Assembly: GCA_949948775.1 (NCBI GenBank)
Contig: CATLHC010000001.1
Span: 36,150-100,149 of the forward strand
Reading direction: 5' to 3'
Length of the DNA stretch: 64,000 nt
Source of the DNA: an uncultured Oscillospiraceae bacterium
GTDB lineage: Bacteria > Bacillota > Clostridia > Oscillospirales > Oscillospiraceae
Shown here: in pieces, positions 1 through 8,191 of the stretch
Position numbering within the stretch: position 1 is the stretch's first letter
Layout of the letters: the number at the start of each line of letters is the position of its first letter
The notes under the pieces: model-generated
The model's database searches: none
What the model was told of the DNA's origin: nothing
The model's input: only the letters and a program-made list of their open reading frames with translations
Program-made: the position numbers and the translations under genes

Positions 1-750
1 GTTCAGCGGATGGCGGAACAGGCCGGCAGCGCCTATCAGGAACGGCTGGGGCGGCATGATGGGCTGGGAACGATCCCCAATATCCTGCGGGGGCTGATCT
101 ATTGCGCGGACTGCAGGCGGCCTCTGGTGCGGTATAAAAATGTAACGAACAAGGGGAAAAATCTCTACTATGTCTACATTTGCCCCTCCCATACGGCAGA
201 CCTGTCCTCCTGTCCGAAAAAGTATCTCCACGAAACGCAGCTGAAAGAAATTTTATGGGACGCCCTACAGCGGGAGATCGCGCTGGCTGGAAATCTGGAC
301 AAGTTAGTACATCAGCACGACCGGTCGGCAAAGGCAGCAAGCCGGGAGGCCGCCGTGAAACGGGAGATCACCGCCGCGAAGCAGGCTCTCGACCGGGCCA
401 ATATGCTCTATGATAGTTTGTACCAGAACTATGCCGACAAGCTGATGACGGAGCGGGAATACGCAGAGATGAAGCGCCGGTACCGTTCCGACATAGATCT
501 CGCCAAGGCCCGTTTAGAGGCATTGGAGCGGCAGCAGAAGAACCGTCGGCAGACCACGGGAAACCCCTGGCTGGCCGCCTGTGGCCAATTCAAAGGGGAA
601 CAGATGCTGACGGAGGCTGTGGCCCACGCGCTGATCGAACGTGTAGAGGTAGACGCAAGGAACCATATCTCCATCACCCTTCGCTATCGGGACCAATACC
701 GCGCTCTGCTTCAGTTTTTGGAGGCCGAGGGAAAGGCGGTGTCCGCATGA
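1..750 (+). CDS. Large serine recombinase, C-terminal part (cut by window edge)
   Basis: The frame is open from base 1 to the stop at 748-750, so the 5' end is missing. What remains is the C-terminal half of a large serine recombinase. It has a recombinase zinc ribbon (YCADC ... YICPSH ... SCP, about codons 34-72) followed by an acidic/basic coiled-coil region (about codons 105-185) and the short C-terminal strand segment that ends such proteins (HISITLRYRD). The catalytic serine domain must lie left of the window. The stop overlaps the next start (ATGA), so the two recombinases are translationally coupled and probably act together in excision or integration. The substrate att sites are unknown. 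Confidence 0.85.
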   Translation, partial: VQRMAEQAGSAYQERLGRHDGLGTIPNILRGLIYCADCRRPLVRYKNVTNKGKNLYYVYICPSHTADLSSCPKKYLHETQLKEILWDALQREIALAGNLDKLVHQHDRSAKAASREAAVKREITAAKQALDRANMLYDSLYQNYADKLMTEREYAEMKRRYRSDIDLAKARLEALERQQKNRRQTTGNPWLAACGQFKGEQMLTEAVAHALIERVEVDARNHISITLRYRDQYRALLQFLEAEGKAVSA

Positions 751-2333
751 GCGGTACCACCGCGAAATATATCCGGCTATCCTCAGAGGACGATGATCTG
801 AGGAAAAACGGAAAGGCAGAGTCCAACAGCGTCACGAACCAGAGGAATTTGTTGGACGCTTTTATCCGCCGCACCCCAGAGCTGGCCGAGACTGACGTGA
901 TTGAGTTCTGTGACGACGGGTGGAGCGGTAAAAACTTTGAGCGCCCGGCCGTCCAGGAAATGCTCGCCCAAGCGCGGGAAGGGAAAATCCAGTGCATCAT
1001 CGTCAAGGATTTGTCCCGCTTTGGGCGCGACTATCTGGCTGTCGGCAACTACATCTCTCACGTGTTTCCCTTTCTCGGCGTGCGGTTCATCGCCGTCAAT
1101 GACGGCTTTGACAGCATCCGGCCCGCGGACGTGGACAGTTTGGAAACCTCCTTCAAGGCCCTCTTGTATGACCTTTACAGCAGGGATTTGTCCCGGAAGG
1201 TGCGCAGCGCAAAGAAGTTCCGCGCCCAGCGCGGAGATTTCCTCTCCCCATACGCGCCGTATGGGTATATCAAAGACCCGGCTGATAAAAACCGTCTTGT
1301 GATCGATCAAGAGGCGGCGGAAACGGTACGGCGTATTTTCCTGTTGGCGGCAGACGGCCAAAATACGGAGCAGATCGCGTTGCTGCTGAACCGTGAGGCC
1401 GTGCCGACGCCCATGCTCTACAAGCGGGCGGCCGGCTGCTCCCGCACCAGGTGGTCTAACATCGGAGAGGACAATTTCTGGATCGGCGCCATCGTCGCAA
1501 GGATTCTCCGGGATGAGCGCTATATCGGGAAAAATATTTTTGGGAAACGGATACGGGATGTGATCGGCCGCACGCACACGGTAAAAGTCAGCCGTGCGGA
1601 CTGGATTGCCGTGGAGAATACACATGAGGGCATTGTGACACAGGATGAATTTGATCGCGCACAGACAGCAATGCGGCCCTACAAGGAGCGCGGTGAAATA
1701 AAAAAGCATGATCGGCCGCTGCAGGGCAAGGCTCGGTGTGGTGTTTGCGGCCGCGCGATGCAATATACAAAGGGAAAGCAAAGGTATTTGTACTGCCAAA
1801 CGCCTCGCATCAACCCCGCTTACGGCTGCACAGGGCGAACGCTGGAGAGCGGTATCTTGGATTCTGTTTTAGAAGGGTTTCACGCGCAGGCGCTAATGGC
1901 GGTGGAATTGCGCCGGTTGTGGGACGAACGGCGCCGAAAGCAGGAAAAAGATACCGCCGCTATGAAGAAAACCCTCTCAGGGCTGCGGGAAAAGCATGGC
2001 CGGCTCTGTCAACAGATCAAAGAGCTGTATGAATCCTATGCCCTGGGTAAGATCGGCAAGCCGGAATATCTCGCAGCGAAAGCCGCCGCTGTCCGGCAAC
2101 GGGATGCCTTCACGGCCCGGATTGCAGAACTGGAGGCCGCTTTGGAGAATACGGGAGCGAGCGGCGGCTTGCGGAATGAGTTTGTTCCCCCTTTTGAAAA
2201 GCACATGGAAGCAGAGAAAATCACCGGCGAAATTGCAACAGAGGCCTTGAAAGAGGTCCGCGTTTATCCCGGCGGACGGCTTGAAATCGTCTGGAACCTC
2301 CGGGATGAACTGGAGCGGCTGGTACTTGCCTGA
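747..2333 (+). CDS. Large serine recombinase
   Basis: A full-length 528-residue large serine recombinase. The N-terminal resolvase domain shows the Y-x-R-x-S motif with catalytic Ser12 (YIRLS) and the DLSRFGRDY motif near residue 90. It is followed by the recombinase domain (about 165-300), a zinc ribbon (CGVCGRAM ... CQTP ... YGC, about 330-375) and a coiled coil (about 390-470). It would catalyse site-specific DNA strand exchange for integration and excision of the element. The start overlaps the stop of the upstream recombinase by 4 nt. The gene is uninterrupted and looks functional. Confidence 0.93.
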   Translation: MSGTTAKYIRLSSEDDDLRKNGKAESNSVTNQRNLLDAFIRRTPELAETDVIEFCDDGWSGKNFERPAVQEMLAQAREGKIQCIIVKDLSRFGRDYLAVGNYISHVFPFLGVRFIAVNDGFDSIRPADVDSLETSFKALLYDLYSRDLSRKVRSAKKFRAQRGDFLSPYAPYGYIKDPADKNRLVIDQEAAETVRRIFLLAADGQNTEQIALLLNREAVPTPMLYKRAAGCSRTRWSNIGEDNFWIGAIVARILRDERYIGKNIFGKRIRDVIGRTHTVKVSRADWIAVENTHEGIVTQDEFDRAQTAMRPYKERGEIKKHDRPLQGKARCGVCGRAMQYTKGKQRYLYCQTPRINPAYGCTGRTLESGILDSVLEGFHAQALMAVELRRLWDERRRKQEKDTAAMKKTLSGLREKHGRLCQQIKELYESYALGKIGKPEYLAAKAAAVRQRDAFTARIAELEAALENTGASGGLRNEFVPPFEKHMEAEKITGEIATEALKEVRVYPGGRLEIVWNLRDELERLVLA

Positions 2334-2506
2334 CGGAGAGATCATCAGAATGGGGCATAAACGGACGTGAACTTATTGCGGGACTGTACAATGGCGGCGC
2401 GAAAGAGCAATCATCGGGATAATGCAGTGATTTTTCGGCCAATTTCTCGCCTTCGGTATGGTTCGCGGTTTATTTACAAAATTCTCTTAGGCCGTGCTTG
2501 ACATGA
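2334..2506. other. Probable element junction (attachment region)
   Basis: This 173-base stretch has no convincing gene, only a 36-codon ATG frame at 2391-2501 that I cannot match to anything. It is more AT-rich than its flanks. Immediately to its right, coding sense of a third recombinase begins abruptly with the internal motif ADEGVTGTSLKKR and no catalytic N-terminus. The simplest reading is that the end of the first element lies here and that it entered the third recombinase gene. No core sequence can be named from this side alone. Confidence 0.4.
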
Positions 2507-3901
2507 GCGGACGAGGGCGTCACCGGGACGAGCTTGAAAAAAAGGGCGGAATTCCAGCGCATGATGGAAGACGCCCGGGCGGGCCTGTTTGAGCAGGTGG
2601 TGGTGAAGGACATCTCCCGGGTGGCCCGAAATACGGTGGACTTCCTGCAGAGCATCCGGGTGCTGAAGGCAATGGGGATCAACGTGATGTTTCTCACCGC
2701 CAACATGACGTCGCTGGGGGACAGCGAGTTTATCCTGACCATTTTCGGGGCCATGGCCCAGGAGGAGAGCGGAAACCTGTCCAAACGGGTGAAGTGGGGG
2801 AAGAAGATCAACGCCCAAAAAGGGCGCGTTCCCCAGCGCATCTACGGCTATGACCGCATCGACAATTTTACCCTTCAGATCAATCCCGCTGAGGCGGAGG
2901 TGGTCCGGAAGATTTTCCGGCTGTATCTGGGCGAGGGGATGGGCTGCCGCGCCGTCAGCCTGGCGCTGAACGAGGACGGGGTCAAGACGAAATTCGGCTG
3001 CGCGTGGAATCCCCGGGGAGTCCGGCGGGTGTTGGCCAACCCCATTTACTGCGGGCATTACGTGAACAACAAGTACGAGGTGGAGGATTTTTTGACGGGC
3101 CGCCAGGTGCGGCTCCCAGCGGAGCAGCACTGCCACCACGACAGGCCGGGCTGGGCCATCGTCTCTGAGGAGGAATTCCGGCGGGTTCAGCTTCAAATGG
3201 CGGAGCGGGGCAGGAGGAAAGCACCCGAGGGGAGCGCTCCCGACTCCCGGTACAGCGCGAGGCATCCGCTGAGCACGCTGATAAAATGCGCGCACTGCGG
3301 GCGGTCATTTTGCAGAAGGAAATATACCTATGTGAACACCAGGGCGTACTGGGTCTGCTCCACAAACAGCCAGTATACCGCCCAGCGGTGTGACAACCGG
3401 GTCAAAATCGAGGAAAATGAACTGCTGGCGGAGATTCGGGACTACTTTGAAAGGATCATTCCAAATCAGGAACGCTTTGCCGGAGAGATCCTTAAGGAGT
3501 TGGAAAAGCGCCGCCCCGATATGCGGGACCGGGCGGGAGCGGAGGAGGCCGGGAAAAAGCGCGGGCGTCTGTTGGCCAAGCGCTCCCGCTGTCAGGAGAT
3601 GTACGCCAACGGCGCGATGACCATGGCGGAGCTGAAAGTGAAAACGGAGCAAATTGCCGGGGAACTGGCGGCATTGGAGGACGGCCTGACACGGTGCGCC
3701 GGTCAGGAGGACGGCGGAGCGGAGGAGGAGTATCTTCGGGAGATCAGGGGCTTTCTGCGGCTGGAGACGGCGGCCAATCCCGAGCTGCGCCGGATCATCG
3801 ACCATATCGCCGTCAGCCGGGACGGCACGGTGAGGATTGTCCTGAAAAAGCTGGGCGGCGGAGATCCGGGCCTCAATTTTCCAAGTTCGTGTTCATGGTG
3901 A
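2507..3901 (+). pseudogene. Serine recombinase lacking its catalytic N-terminus
   Basis: In-frame sense runs from just after a TGA at 2504-2506. It begins inside the resolvase domain (ADEGVTGTSLKKR, normally about 50 residues in) and continues through KDISRVARN, the recombinase domain, a zinc ribbon (CAHCGRSFCRRK ... VCS ... RCDN) and a coiled coil. The first part of the domain with the Y-x-R-x-S catalytic serine is absent. A TTG at 2534 could initiate a 455-residue product, but it could not perform strand exchange. I read this as a recombinase gene truncated by insertion of the neighbouring element. The last codons (GLNFPSSCSW) probably run into host DNA. Confidence 0.8.
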
Positions 3902-4281
3902 ACTCCGTGGACCCCATCATCCTGAGCATGCGCCTATCCGACCCCTGTGAGCCGCCGGTATGCGCCTGCGGCGACGGCGCCGAGGTGCCCGCGGGCATCG
4001 CCGGCTGCTTCCCCGGCGAGCTGAACATGGGGGGCGAGGGCCGCAGGGTGTACGTCACCCTGGGCCAGTTCTCCATCATCCGCCTGGAGCGGGACAGTCA
4101 GCTGCTCATCCCAGCCTACGACTACTGCATGCCCAGCAAGGAGTGTACGGCAGGCGGCGGCGCGCAGGAGGACCCCTGCGCCATCTTCCGCCAGGTGCAG
4201 TTCCCCGTGGAGGAATTCTTCCCCCCCAACACCATCACCCAGCCGGAGGGATATCAGGATACCAAGAACTGCTGCGGGTAA
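3883..4281 (+). pseudogene. 3' remnant of a resident gene interrupted by the element; function unknown
   Basis: About 132 codons ending at 4281 give a coherent, hydrophilic, Cys-containing protein (KFVFMVNSVDPIIL ... PPVCACGDG ... AYDYCMPSKEC ... FFPPN) unrelated to recombinases. It starts in sense exactly where the recombinase frame ends, with no ribosome binding site, and is followed by a terminator at 4310-4341. I take it as the C-terminal part of a host protein whose 5' half lies beyond the far end of the element. An ATG at 3895 could still start a shorter product. I do not recognise the family with certainty; the CxC and paired-Cys pattern could suggest a metal site or a disulfide-bonded coat-like protein, but that is a guess. 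Confidence 0.55.
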
Positions 4282-4309
4282 AACCGCCGAAGCGGGCATA
4301 GGTTTCAGG

Positions 4310-4341
4310 GCGGCGCGGCGTCAGCCGCGCCGCCGCTTAAT
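4310..4341 (+). terminator. Rho-independent terminator
   Basis: A perfect 10-bp GC-only stem (4310-4319 with 4324-4333, loop GTCA) is followed by TTAATTTTT. It ends the interrupted host gene and separates it from the murB operon. Confidence 0.8.
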
Positions 4342-4427
4342 TTTTCAGGAACGCTATTCTCTTTTCCGGCAAAACGTGGTAAAATAACGAAAATCGAATG
4401 GGGCGCGCCGCGCCCGGAGGAGGCCCT

Positions 4428-5402
4428 ATGATAAACTGGAACGCCCTGTACGACCGGCTGCGCGAGCAAATGCCTTCCCTGGAGCTGCGCCGGGACGAGT
4501 CCATGGCCCGCCACACCTCCTTCCAGGTGGGCGGGCCGGTGCCCATCATGGCCTTGCCCAAAAATGAGGAAGAGGTCCAGCAGGCGCTGTCCGTGGCCGT
4601 GCTGGAGTTCGGCGTCAAGCCCTTTTTCATGGGGAGGGGCACCAATCTGCTGGTGTCGGACCGGGGGGCGGACCTGCTGGTGGTCAAGGCATTCGACGGC
4701 CTGGACCGGCTGGAACTGCTGCCCCAGGGCGAATGGCCCGGCCGCTCCACCATCCTGGCCGGAAGCGGGGTGTCCCTGGCCCGGCTGTCCAAGTTTGCCC
4801 TGGAGCACGGCCTTGCGGGGCTGGAGTTTGCCCAGGGCATCCCCGGCAGCGTGGGGGGCGGCGTGTATATGAACGCCGGGGCCTATGGGGGCGAGATGAG
4901 CCAAGTGGTGTCCAGCGTGTCCTCTGTAAGTTGCCCCTCTGAGGAATTTGTGCGGGAGTACGTCAACCCTCAATTTTCTTACCGCCGCAGCCAGTTCCAG
5001 GGACAGGACGACTTCATCCTGCGGGTCTGCTTCTCCCTGGAGCCGGGGGACCCCGCCGAGATCCGCGCCAAAATGGAGGACTTCGCCCGGCGCCGCCGGG
5101 AGAAACAGCCCCTGGAATACCCCAGCGCCGGGTCCACCTTCAAGCGCCCGGCCCCGGTGGACGGAGAGCCGGTGTACGCCGCCGCCCTCATCGATGGGTG
5201 CGGGCTGAAGGGGTTCGCCGTGGGCGGGGCCCAGGTGTCGGAGAAGCACGCGGGCTTTGTCATTAACAGAGGCGGAGCCGCCTGTAGAGACATTGTGGAA
5301 TTGATGGCCCAGGTGCGGGAGCGGGTGTTCCGGGAGACAGGCGTCACCCTGGAGCCCGAGGTGCGCTATCTGGGAAGGGAGGGAGAAACGTGGAATTTCT
5401 GA
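4428..5402 (+). CDS. murB: UDP-N-acetylenolpyruvoylglucosamine reductase
   Basis: MurB reduces UDP-GlcNAc-enolpyruvate to UDP-N-acetylmuramate with NADPH and FAD in the cytoplasm, the second committed step of peptidoglycan synthesis. The protein of 324 residues has the FAD-binding segment (SFQVGGPVPIMALPK, GRGTNLLVSD, GIPGSVGGGVYMNAGAYGGEM) and the GSTFKRP motif carrying the active-site serine, with the usual C-terminal domain (INRGGAACRDIVELM). The ATG at 4428 is preceded by GGAGGAGG at 4416-4423; an in-frame ATG at 4398 has no such site. The 3' end overlaps rapZ by 13 nt, making this the first gene of the murB-rapZ-yvcK-whiA-dnaE operon common in clostridia. A weak TAAAAT -10 candidate lies at 4380-4385. 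Confidence 0.96.
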   Translation: MINWNALYDRLREQMPSLELRRDESMARHTSFQVGGPVPIMALPKNEEEVQQALSVAVLEFGVKPFFMGRGTNLLVSDRGADLLVVKAFDGLDRLELLPQGEWPGRSTILAGSGVSLARLSKFALEHGLAGLEFAQGIPGSVGGGVYMNAGAYGGEMSQVVSSVSSVSCPSEEFVREYVNPQFSYRRSQFQGQDDFILRVCFSLEPGDPAEIRAKMEDFARRRREKQPLEYPSAGSTFKRPAPVDGEPVYAAALIDGCGLKGFAVGGAQVSEKHAGFVINRGGAACRDIVELMAQVRERVFRETGVTLEPEVRYLGREGETWNF

Positions 5403-6253
5403 TTGTGTCCGGCCTGTCCGGGGCGGGCAAGTCCACCGTCATGTCCATCTTGGAGGACAGCGGCTATTTCTGTGTGGACAACCTGCCCCCGGTGCTCATC
5501 CCCAAGTTCGCCGAGGTGTGCCTGGCGGGGGCCGGGTCCTATGAGCGGGTGGCCATGGTGTGCGACATCCGGGGCGGGGAGAATTTTGACGGTCTGTTTG
5601 AGGCCATGGCCGCCTTGGCCGCCATGGAGTTCCGGTACAAGGTGCTGTTCGTGGAGGCGGAGGACGCCGTCATCATTAAGCGCTACAAGGAGACCCGCCG
5701 AAGCCACCCCCTTCTGGACGAGATGGGCGGGCTCACCCAGGCCGTAGAGCGGGAACGGGCGGTGATGGCTCCGGTGCGGGCCAGGGCGGACTACGTCATC
5801 AACACTACTACCCTGCCGGTGGGTAAGCTCCGGGGGCAGGTACTGGATATGTTCGCCCCCAACCGCGAGAGCGCCGGCGAGATGAGCGTGACGGTGACCT
5901 CCTTCGGCTTCAAGTACGGCCTGCCGCTGGAGGCGGACCTGGTATTCGACGTGCGCTTCCTGCCCAACCCCTTTTATGTGGAGCGGCTGCGGCCTAAGAC
6001 GGGGCTGGACCAGAGTGTGGCGGACTACGTATTCGCCAGCCCCACCGCCCAGGAGCTGCTGGAAAAGCTGCAGGGGCTGATGGACTTCCTATTGCCCCAC
6101 TTCGTGGAGGAGGGCAAGAGCGCCCTGGTTATCGCCGTCGGCTGCACCGGCGGGCGGCACCGCTCGGTGGCGGTGACCCACGCGCTTACCGAATACATCC
6201 AGTCCCTGGGCTACGCCGCGGGCGAGACCCACCGGGACATGACGAAGGCATGA
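5390..6253 (+). CDS. rapZ: RNase adapter / nucleotide-binding protein RapZ (YvcJ)
   Basis: This is a P-loop protein of 287 residues with Walker A GLSGAGKST (residues 8-16) and the C-terminal RapZ domain (FGFKYGLP, FLPNPF, GCTGGRHRSV). In Enterobacteria RapZ guides RNase E to a small RNA controlling glucosamine-6-phosphate synthesis; in Bacillus the ortholog YvcJ binds and hydrolyses nucleotides and affects competence. The start is GTG with GGGAGGG just upstream. It lies inside the end of murB and its stop overlaps yvcK (ATGA), so translation is coupled. Placement between murB and yvcK ties it to envelope precursor control. Confidence 0.95.
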   Translation: MEFLIVSGLSGAGKSTVMSILEDSGYFCVDNLPPVLIPKFAEVCLAGAGSYERVAMVCDIRGGENFDGLFEAMAALAAMEFRYKVLFVEAEDAVIIKRYKETRRSHPLLDEMGGLTQAVERERAVMAPVRARADYVINTTTLPVGKLRGQVLDMFAPNRESAGEMSVTVTSFGFKYGLPLEADLVFDVRFLPNPFYVERLRPKTGLDQSVADYVFASPTAQELLEKLQGLMDFLLPHFVEEGKSALVIAVGCTGGRHRSVAVTHALTEYIQSLGYAAGETHRDMTKA

Positions 6254-7254
6254 ATATGACGGCAACCAAACGGCGCAAGGGCCCCGCCATCGTGGCCCTG
6301 GGGGGCGGACACGGCCTGTCCGCCATCCTGAGAGGCTTGAAGTTATACACCGACGACCTGACCGCCATCGTCACCGTGGCCGATGACGGCGGCGGTTCCG
6401 GGGTGCTGCGGGAGGACCTGGGCATGCCCCCTCCCGGCGACATCCGCAGCTGCATGGAGGCCCTGGCGGACACGGAGTCCCTCATGCAGCGGCTGCTGGC
6501 CTACCGCTATCCCGACGGGCGGCTGGCGGGGCAGGCGTTCGGCAACCTGCTGCTGGCGGCGCTGGACGGCATCTCCGATTCCTTCGACCAGGCGGTGGCC
6601 CGGATGAGCCAGGTGCTGGCCATTTCGGGCCGTATTCTGCCCGTGACGAATTCCAACGTGCAATTGGAGGCCATCTTTGACAACGGCTCCAGCGTCCGGG
6701 GAGAGTCCAAGATCTTCGCCGCCAAAAAGGAGCAGAACTGCCGCATCCACCACGTGCGGCTGCTGCCCGAGCACACCCCCGCCCTGCCCGCGGCGGTGGA
6801 GGCCATCCGGGGCGCGGAGGTTATCCTGCTGGGGCCGGGGAGCCTGTACACCAGCGTGATCCCCAACCTGCTGGTAGACGGCATTTCCGAGGCGATTATA
6901 GACAGCGCCGCTTTAAAAATCTACGTCTGCAACATCATGACCCAGGACGGGGAGACCGAGGGAATGACCGCCCAGGACCACCTGGCGGCGCTTTTGGAGC
7001 ACGGCGGGCCGGGGCTGGTGGACCTGTGCCTGTGCAATTCCGACCCGGTGGGCCGGGAGCTGCTGGAGCGCTACTCCGCCGAGGACGCGGAGCCCATGCG
7101 GGTGGACCGCCGGGAGGTGGAGCTGCTGGGGGCGGAGGTGGTGTTCCGGCCCCTGATGGACATGGACTGCGGCTACGCCCGGCACTGCGGGGTGAAGGTG
7201 GCCCAGGCGGTGCTGGAGCTCTATGAGCAGCGGGCGGAGACCAAGATATTCTGA
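6250..7254 (+). CDS. yvcK: Gluconeogenesis factor / CofD-like protein YvcK
   Basis: This 334-residue protein has the CofD/YvcK fold signature near its N-terminus (ALGGGHGLSAILRGLK, TVADDGGGSGVLRE, PPPGDIR) and the later segments EAIRGAEVILLGPGSLYTSVIPNLLV and NIMTQDGETEGM. YvcK binds UDP-sugars and in Bacillus is needed for growth on gluconeogenic carbon sources and for normal PBP1 placement. It is not a coenzyme F420 enzyme despite the family name. An ATG two codons downstream of the listed start is an alternative start. It overlaps rapZ by 4 nt. Confidence 0.95.
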   Translation: MNMTATKRRKGPAIVALGGGHGLSAILRGLKLYTDDLTAIVTVADDGGGSGVLREDLGMPPPGDIRSCMEALADTESLMQRLLAYRYPDGRLAGQAFGNLLLAALDGISDSFDQAVARMSQVLAISGRILPVTNSNVQLEAIFDNGSSVRGESKIFAAKKEQNCRIHHVRLLPEHTPALPAAVEAIRGAEVILLGPGSLYTSVIPNLLVDGISEAIIDSAALKIYVCNIMTQDGETEGMTAQDHLAALLEHGGPGLVDLCLCNSDPVGRELLERYSAEDAEPMRVDRREVELLGAEVVFRPLMDMDCGYARHCGVKVAQAVLELYEQRAETKIF

Positions 7255-7271
7255 CTTAAGGAGGGATCGCC

Positions 7272-8180
7272 GTGGCCTTTTCCGCCGACGTGAAGGGGGA
7301 GCTTTGCCGCCCTCAGATCAGCCGCAGATGCTGCGCCCGGGCGGAGGCCTACGGCATCCTGCTGTTCTGCGGGGCGTTCCATAGCCGCCAGGCCCGAATC
7401 GTCACCGAGTGCGGGGCGCTGAAGGAGCGGCTGCCCCTCCTGTTCCGAAAGGCGTTCAAGGTGTCTTTTGACCAGGCTCCCGAGCTGGGAGAGGGCAAGG
7501 GGACCTTTCTCATTGAGGAGCCGGCCAAGCTAAAAGCGATTTTTGACACATTCGATCTGGACCGGGACGGTGGCCTGTCCCTGCACATCAACCTGGCCGT
7601 GCTGGAGGAGGAGCACTGCCGGACCGCCTTCCTGCGGGGGGCGTTTCTGGCGGGGGGGTCGGTGACCGACCCCATGAAGGGGTATCACCTGGAGCTGGCC
7701 ACCTCCCATTACTATGTGGGGCGGGAGCTGCCCGCCCTGTTGCGGGAGGTGGGGTTTGAGCCCAAGGAGACCCAGCGCAAGGGGAACCGGGTGGTCTATT
7801 TCAAGCAGTCTCACCACATCGAGGACTTTTTGACCTATCTGGGGGCGCCGGTGTCCGCCATGGCGGTGATGAACGCCAAGCTGGAGCGGGACCTCCAGGG
7901 CCGGGTGAACCGCCAGGTGAACTGCGACAGCGCCAACCTGGACAAGACGGTGGCGGCGGCCCGGGAACAGCTGGCCGCCATTGAGCGTCTGCGGGAGTCG
8001 GGGCGGCTGGACGCCCTGCCGGACAAGCTCCGGGAGGCGGCGCGGCTGAGGCTGGAAAACCCAGAGTTGAATCTGGCCCAGCTGGGGGCGCTGTGCGCAC
8101 CTGCGGTAAGCAAATCCGCCTTTAATCACCGCATGAGGAAGCTGATGGAGCTGGCGGAGACGAATACGTTAGAAAGATAG
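7272..8180 (+). CDS. whiA: DNA-binding protein WhiA
   Basis: WhiA (302 residues here) combines a LAGLIDADG-homing-endonuclease-like N-terminal fold, with no nuclease function, and a C-terminal helix-turn-helix (LRLENPELNLAQLGALC ... SKSAFNHRMRKL). The central segment FLRGAFLAGGSVTDPMKGYHLE is diagnostic. In Bacillus it affects cell division and chromosome segregation; in Streptomyces it controls sporulation septation. The start is GTG behind AAGGAGGGATCGCC, 17 nt after yvcK. The next gene, dnaE, follows after 11 nt. Confidence 0.95.
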   Translation: MAFSADVKGELCRPQISRRCCARAEAYGILLFCGAFHSRQARIVTECGALKERLPLLFRKAFKVSFDQAPELGEGKGTFLIEEPAKLKAIFDTFDLDRDGGLSLHINLAVLEEEHCRTAFLRGAFLAGGSVTDPMKGYHLELATSHYYVGRELPALLREVGFEPKETQRKGNRVVYFKQSHHIEDFLTYLGAPVSAMAVMNAKLERDLQGRVNRQVNCDSANLDKTVAAAREQLAAIERLRESGRLDALPDKLREAARLRLENPELNLAQLGALCAPAVSKSAFNHRMRKLMELAETNTLER

Positions 8181-8191
8181 AGGTAACAAGG

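Larger units (their letters stand above)
1..3882. mobile_element. Right end of integrative element(s), serine-recombinase module
   Basis: This stretch holds two intact or edge-cut large serine recombinase genes in tandem and a third, 5'-truncated one, with a coding fragment of an unrelated protein abutting the last. Runs of two or three large serine recombinases at one end are usual for Firmicutes integrative elements. The left part of the element lies outside the window. The outer boundary is placed near 3880 because the third recombinase ends there and the reading frame of the interrupted resident gene becomes coherent; the inner boundary of the first element probably lies within 2334-2506. 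Exact attachment cores cannot be fixed without the other end or an empty-site genome. Confidence 0.7.

Noticed and set aside
2391..2501. 36-codon ATG frame in the recombinase junction, possible excisionase
   Set aside because: No ribosome binding site and no HTH or other recognisable feature; too short to support.
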